From Silurus meridionalis (taxonomy: Eukaryota; Chordata; Actinopteri; Siluriformes; Siluridae): 64,000 bases of DNA. Within the stretch, counting starts at the first letter, position 1. Every line of letters starts with the position of its first letter. The DNA is taken from contig NC_060904.1 in the NCBI RefSeq assembly GCF_014805685.1, forward strand, positions 13,147,811-13,211,810, written 5' to 3'. Positions 59,101 through 64,000 of the stretch are shown one piece after another. The notes beneath the pieces were generated by a model. That model did not search any database and was not told the origin of the DNA. It saw only the letters and a program-made list of their open reading frames with translations. The position numbers and the translations under genes were made by a program.

Positions 59101-60356
59101 AAATGAGGTGGTGTCCTGAAGCGGTGCTGTTTAAACCCGTTGACCTCACTGATGCAAGGTTAAGGCCTGGAAGCAGATCCATCCTGGTCTTGGTTCGAAA
59201 TTAAACCGTCAATATAGATAATGCTATAATAAACCAAGCTCGATATCCTGATTCCAGCCTTATGCCTTTCTTATAACCACTGTTCTAAATTGATTCTATT
59301 AGACCTGCGAATCCAAAGGACTCTTAGAAGCCCACATTGCAGAACGAATAAAATGTAACATGAATTGACAGCGAGACAGAAAGTCGATATGGTCTCGCGG
59401 ACCATTTTCATTATGAAACTCGATCAATGGCTGATTTTGAAAGAAGGGAACATTCTGGGTTCTTTGTAAGCACGATAATGCCACTGCTGCGTTCAGACTA
59501 GTTCGGCAAGCTCCCTCCAACTAACTCATAGTTAGCGAATAATAAATCTTCTCTTTGTGTGATGTGATGAGTGCATCTGAATCGCATGATGCTAGTTTTA
59601 AAATGGTTAACAACAGTGTTTACTGAGAAATCATTGAACTGACATCATTTGTGTGCATGTGTGGTGGTCTGGGAAAACGAATTGGATGACCCAGTAGATT
59701 CATTCCATCAAAATGAAAAACCAAAATAAAAAAAACTACTTAAAAATACTGAAATAATGGATTCACCGATGTCAGTTTCAGGTCACTGACGGACTCGAGA
59801 CAAATGCTGCAGCCTTCAAACATGGCCAACCTGGACTCAAACACCCAGAACACACTTTTCCCGCTCTGACTCTTCCTTTTACTGATTAAACACAGGGTTG
59901 TCCAGTGACACACAAAAATCCACACACACAATTTAAAAGACCTTTATTCAGGAAAACAGTGACACAATACACTCACTGACTTGTAACTAATCCCAGACCA
60001 TGAGCACCTTCGTTTGACCTTGCACAAACTGTATAGTTAATGTCTTTATCTACATTTGTCCTCTACTTACGATGAAGATACGTTACAACTTTTTTATTTT
60101 TTTTACTACCAGCAGGGGGCATACATGGGCGTTTTTAGGACATGCTTTTATAACTAAAATTGCTGTTTGAAACATTTGAAACAGAAAAAAATACACACTA
60201 ACACAGAGACAACTTTACTCAGTCGATAGCTAGCGAGAGTGAGGCATCTCACAGGGCGAGAGATACGCTGGGCATCTAGCGTATCGTACACCGTACGCTG
60301 CTACCTGTGCCTGTTGAGTGAAATGTAAAATATTTGTACAATTTAGTCGTATCGGT
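55541..60356. other. intergenic stretch, no gene seen
   Basis: No exon is supported. It includes a TA run at 56140-56164, an A run at 56217-56240 and short direct repeats near 58482 and 58537 (CAGTATCACAGCATG). Open frames of 60-82 codons are unrelated to known families. Confidence 0.45.
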
Positions 60357-60427
60357 TCCCTGGTGGTCTAGTCGTTAGGATGCGGCGCTCTCACCGCTGC
60401 GGCCCAGGTTCGATCCCCGGTCAGGGA
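60357..60427 (+). tRNA. tRNA-Glu(CTC)-like SINE head (probably not a true tRNA gene)
   Basis: The acceptor arms TCCCTGG and TCAGGGA pair over seven positions with one G:U. The anticodon stem CGGCG/CGCTG encloses loop CTCTCAC with anticodon CTC, and the T arm contains GGTTCGATCC. Both internal promoter boxes look intact. Because a SINE body follows directly, it is best read as the SINE's promoter region. Confidence 0.6.
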
Positions 60428-60580
60428 ACCAACCCCAGCCACTCTTAGTGCCGGTCCCAAGCCTGAATAAATGGGGAGGGTTGCGTTAGGAAGGGCATCC
60501 AGCGTAAAAACATGTGCCAAATCAAACATGAGGATGGTCCGCTGTGGCAACCCCTAACGGAGGGGCCGAAAGAAAGAAAG
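60357..60580 (+). mobile_element. tRNA-Glu-derived SINE with near-intact tRNA head
   Basis: The first 71 bases form a full tRNA-Glu cloverleaf (see separate entry). The body contains AGTGCCGGTCCCAAGCCTGA, GGGCATCCAGCGTAAAAACA and GTGCCAAATCAAACATGAGG. The 3' tail GGTCCGCTGTGGCAACCCCT, ending in GAAAGAAAGAAAG, matches the RTE-like LINE tail. It is the same family as 22452-22660. Confidence 0.88.
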
Positions 60581-62369
60581 TCGCATCGAAATCATCATTG
60601 TAAGGTTGAAAAATCTCATATTTTTATTGCACCAGCACACCATGAGAAATTCCTTAATTCCTTAATGCTTGGAATGTTGCTTATACTCACAATTGTGTTA
60701 CGGAACAAGATGTCAGTTACTGTATGTGAGTGGTCTACATCTCTGAATACGGCCCTAAAAACGATTCCCTCACTTCATTGAATGTCATTCTCTGCTCACG
60801 TTTTCTCGGAACAGAGCTGACGTGACCCTAATAAACACAATCTGTAGTCTTATGAGCTGTCAAAAGCATCCATGTGCTGTCTCTTAGACTATAGTGATGA
60901 CAGTGGATAAATTGTTCTGGTTGAATACTAATCAGAAATACCAGCTGAAGCCACTACTTTCTGAGTTAAATGGAGATTTTACCAAACAGCTTCCGAGTGC
61001 AGAGTGATGATGTCGAATGCCACATGTGACATGTAGCTATTTAGCCATCAAGAAAAATGAAAATAGTATACTTCTTTTTAATAAAAATGTCATTAATGTT
61101 GTGTACTATATGATAAAAGGGCTAATATTGTGGGAATGTCATCTAAGCAGCCAATACATGTGGCTTCTATATGCAGCCCAAAAGAGATTTGTATTCATAA
61201 TGTCATGTTACAATAGCAACCATACATAAAAGTAAAGTGCAAGATTTTATTAAAGAGGCCACTTCATTTATATTGCGATTAAGCTAACCTATAACAATTT
61301 CCATTCATCAATATCCAAACCCCAAACAGAACGTCATTAGAAGATGAAGAAATAATAGGCACCCTGAAATTTGTAGCTTGTCCAGCTATAAGTTTTCCAT
61401 TATGTTAAGCAGTAGAGTATCTACTATGACTTTTTCTCTGCGTATAATTAGCATTTAAATTATTCGCTGAGACGGTCACATTACAGCTACATCGCCATAA
61501 TCTATTCTTGTTGGTATCGCATAGAAAAATTTTTTTCCTTTTTTTTTGCTTTCTATAGTGATTAAAGACTAAGAAGTCTCTCTAGTCTAAAAGTAAACCA
61601 ATGCATTTGTCATGTGACTAGCCTGGAATCAGTCCACCAATTAAGGATTCTCTTGCTTAGTCAATGTAGAATCGGTAGTCATCCCTTTTCAGGCATTTCA
61701 TCCATGTACACTGGATCCTCCTTTGGGACAAGTCAAAGAATTTTAGCCTTCCTAGATCCTCCCCTCGGTCAGCTGTAAATACTATTATTGTGAAATGGAA
61801 GACCCTAGGAGCAATAACCGCTCTGACATGAAGCAAACTGTGGCCAATAAGTTGGAAGCAACACTAGCAAAACATCAGTACTGCACTTCAGCACTTCTTC
61901 CTGAAATGGTTTCCTGTGGCTTTCGACAAACAGATGAAGTGCACCTGTATGGCAGGTGTACAAAGAAGGTATGTACAAGATGAACTCCATGTGGTGTCGA
62001 GGTCGCTAAAGGTTCCGGAAGGGGGCTGGGCCACAGCTGCAGTGTGGAGGGGAGTTAAGCGCAGGTGGAAAGTTGAGCTGGAGAAAAAGCACAGCTGTAC
62101 AGGGTTTTGCTGCTGTTCCTGCAGTTCCGTATGAGGAGGAAGCGCGATGAGTCGACATAGTTTTTCCTCACATCTTACATAGAATCATTTTTTTTACATT
62201 GCTATATTGCGAATTTCCCAATGTTTTAGATAGGTAATACAAGTTGCTTTATATGAAAACATTATTGTGGACTTATTTTCTTTCATAATGAACTGGATGG
62301 TTTTTCATATTGTACTGGATTGTACTGGATATTGTTTTGCTTATGGGCTTGATCGTTTCGCCAAGCTGC
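60581..62369. other. intergenic stretch, no gene confirmed
   Basis: Positions 61795-62130 are clearly more GC-rich, with an open frame and a GTATGT donor-like site after ACAAAGAAG (61968/61969). No domain is recognisable and no matching acceptor exon is evident. Confidence 0.45.
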
Positions 62370-62530
62370 CTCTCTTGGGCCCTTTAGCAAGGCCCTTAAC
62401 CCTCTCCGCTCCATTGGCGCTATATCAACTCTGACTTTGACCCCAGCTTCCTAACGTCGCTGGTATATCTGTAAAAGGATTTCACTGTGCTGTAATGTAC
62501 ATATGACAAGCAAATGCATTTATTCTATGT
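62370..62530 (+). mobile_element. SINE-like relic
   Basis: TTGGGCCCTTTAGCAAGGCC and CTTAACCCTCTCCGCTCC match the conserved body of the SINE family at 1196. The tail GATTTCACTGTGCTGTAATG followed by TACATATGACAAGCAAATGC is a typical fish repeat end. Confidence 0.55.
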
Positions 62531-63074
62531 AGAACATATTACATTTCTAGATGAATAAAGTCTAAGTTTGTAACAAATGTGTGTAAAAAAAAAAAGTGTG
62601 TTTTTCTCTTGAAAAGGATTCAATTACATCAACTCAATTTTGATCAATACATAGAAACAAAGTAAATTTGCTCAAGCATTTCTCCCCATGATGCTTAAAA
62701 AATTAAGACAAATACAGCAACACTTTTTCCACTTGAGATTCTCTGAATTTGCATTGCTAAACTTGTGTTCTATCTTTTAACTTTGTGTTGTTGCTGTTTG
62801 ACTGAGATCTGTGCTCAATGAGGGCCCTCTTGTGGCCGGGGTTTATGGTAATATGCTACAGGAAACGTTCACTTCAGCTTCCAGCTCCTCTGCGACTGCA
62901 TTAGGTTATGCTTTGCACTGCATCTTCTCATTTTCCTACATCTTCTCCAAAAACTGAAAATTGTTAGGGCAGAGATGATGATTGATATTATAGGTTACTG
63001 AAGGTCTCCTCGTTTAGAGCTCAAGGCCACTGGTGCTGCAGTGCTCTGCTGTTACCTAATATCCTGTGAAAATC

Positions 63075-63570
63075 ATCCATCCCTCTCTCCCTTTCTTCAC
63101 CCCTCTATCTTTTTATCTCTCCCTCTTTTCTCTTCATTCTTCCTTCTCCAAACCCATTCTCTATATCTATCTACAACTTGCTCTTAATCCCACTCTCTAT
63201 CAACATCTCTTCCTCTGCCCCTCTCTGCTCATCCATCCATACATTTCCATCCATCACTCTCTCTACCCCCTCTCCTCATTCCAATCTCCATCTTGTCTCA
63301 CAATTCCTTTTTACTGCACCCCCTATCCACCCATCATTCTACATCCATCTCTCATCCCTGGTTTTCTATCTATTCCACTCTACCTTTCTGTGTTTCTCCC
63401 TTTCTGTCCATTCTTTCACAACTTTGTATCCTTTCCTCGTCTCTCTTTTACATTCTTATCATTTAACAAATATCGTTCTCTGTCTCTAAATATATATCTC
63501 TTGATACCCCTTTCTGGCTATCAGTTTCTATCCAACCCTTTCTACCCCCAACCTCTCTTTTCTTCCTGCT
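63075..63570. repeat. 500-bp pyrimidine-rich tract
   Basis: The + strand is heavily C and T with CCATC, CTCTC and TTCC words. This gives a 168-codon open frame rich in S, L, P, F and Y that is a compositional artefact. Probably a decayed simple repeat. Confidence 0.75.
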
Positions 63571-64000
63571 AATAAATGAATTGTGACTAATGACATTTAA
63601 ATACAAATGTTTGACATTTATGACACAGTGGAAATATATTTAACCTGCTCAATATTATATTACATCATATTCGCCACATTTGGTGCTTTATATTCCAATT
63701 CAATAGCTGGATATTGGATTGTTTTAACTCACTGGTTGCTTTTAAAGTGTCTTCGACACTTCATATTGCTTCAGACAATAATACACCAGTGCAGTAATGC
63801 TGCTATTGTTACCTTTGAGGATGACGCCATCTCTTGGTGTTTACGTAACATTGTTCTTCTTGGTCAGACTGCTTGAATTTTGCTGATACAAATTTTGACA
63901 ATAAATGGCACCAAATAAATTTCTATAAAAAGAAAATAATAGTATTAGCCTTTTAAAAGGCTTCTCTTGTTGCAAGTGAATGTCCAACACTGTACATGGA
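63571..64000. other. AT-rich end of window
   Basis: Nothing recognisable. The open frame at 63607-63876 has no family resemblance. Confidence 0.45.

Noticed and set aside
60357..60427. A free-standing functional tRNA-Glu gene
   Set aside because: The cloverleaf looks good, but a SINE body and LINE-type tail follow directly and a second family member exists at 22452. A SINE is the simpler reading.
63066..63572. 168-codon open frame, the longest in the right part of the window
   Set aside because: It is produced by a pyrimidine-rich tract. The residues are almost only S, L, P, F, Y and I, and a second frame over the same tract is also open.
1..64000. CRISPR arrays, operons or bacterial mobile systems
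   Set aside because: No regularly spaced repeats with unique spacers. The gene structure has GT-AG introns and eukaryotic repeats throughout.

Overview
The window looks like ordinary vertebrate nuclear DNA, most likely from a teleost fish. It is AT-rich, full of microsatellites and degraded transposable elements, and has one intron-containing gene with canonical GT-AG splice sites. The repeat set is typical of teleosts: Tc1/mariner copies, hAT-like elements whose ends carry TACTCAAGTA-type sequence, L2-type and RTE-like LINEs, a tRNA-Glu-derived SINE and a DIRS-like fragment. An ostariophysan such as a catfish is possible, but that is inference.

Gene layout. The only protein-coding gene I can support is steap4, a six-transmembrane NADPH-dependent metalloreductase, on the + strand. 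Its four coding exons are 5756-6199, 9704-10231, 11744-11908 and 13266-13538. All junctions are phase 0 and together they encode 469 residues. A possible non-coding first exon ends at 5178, and a poly(A) signal lies at 13839. The first exon encodes the NADPH-binding oxidoreductase domain. The other three encode the membrane ferric-reductase domain, including both haem-ligand histidines.

The rest. About 50 kb downstream of steap4 (13.9-64 kb) shows no exon I can defend. It holds Tc1/mariner copies (for example 14.2, 27, 30.5, 33.5, 40.8, 42.1, 46.2 and 47.7 kb), hAT-like elements (16, 19, 20.4 and 39.7 kb) and a pogo/Tigger-like short element (25.2 kb). It also holds a 2.2-kb dead L2-type LINE (34.6-36.9 kb) with separate L2 tails, RTE-like LINE ends (28.8 and 32.7 kb), and SINEs (15, 22.5, 60.4 and 62.4 kb). 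A DIRS-like remnant lies at 29.7-30.2 kb, and two more copies of a MITE family first seen at 3.3 kb lie at 37.4 and 51.9 kb. A recent direct duplication of about 530 bp sits at 51.3 and 53.2 kb.

I found no previously undescribed gene system. The most notable items are structural: a nested hAT insertion with a visible target-site duplication, an RTE insertion with a perfect 17-bp duplication, a SINE whose head is an almost intact tRNA-Glu, a long potential hairpin built on an AT repeat, a perfect 36-bp palindrome, and the near-identical duplication at 51/53 kb.
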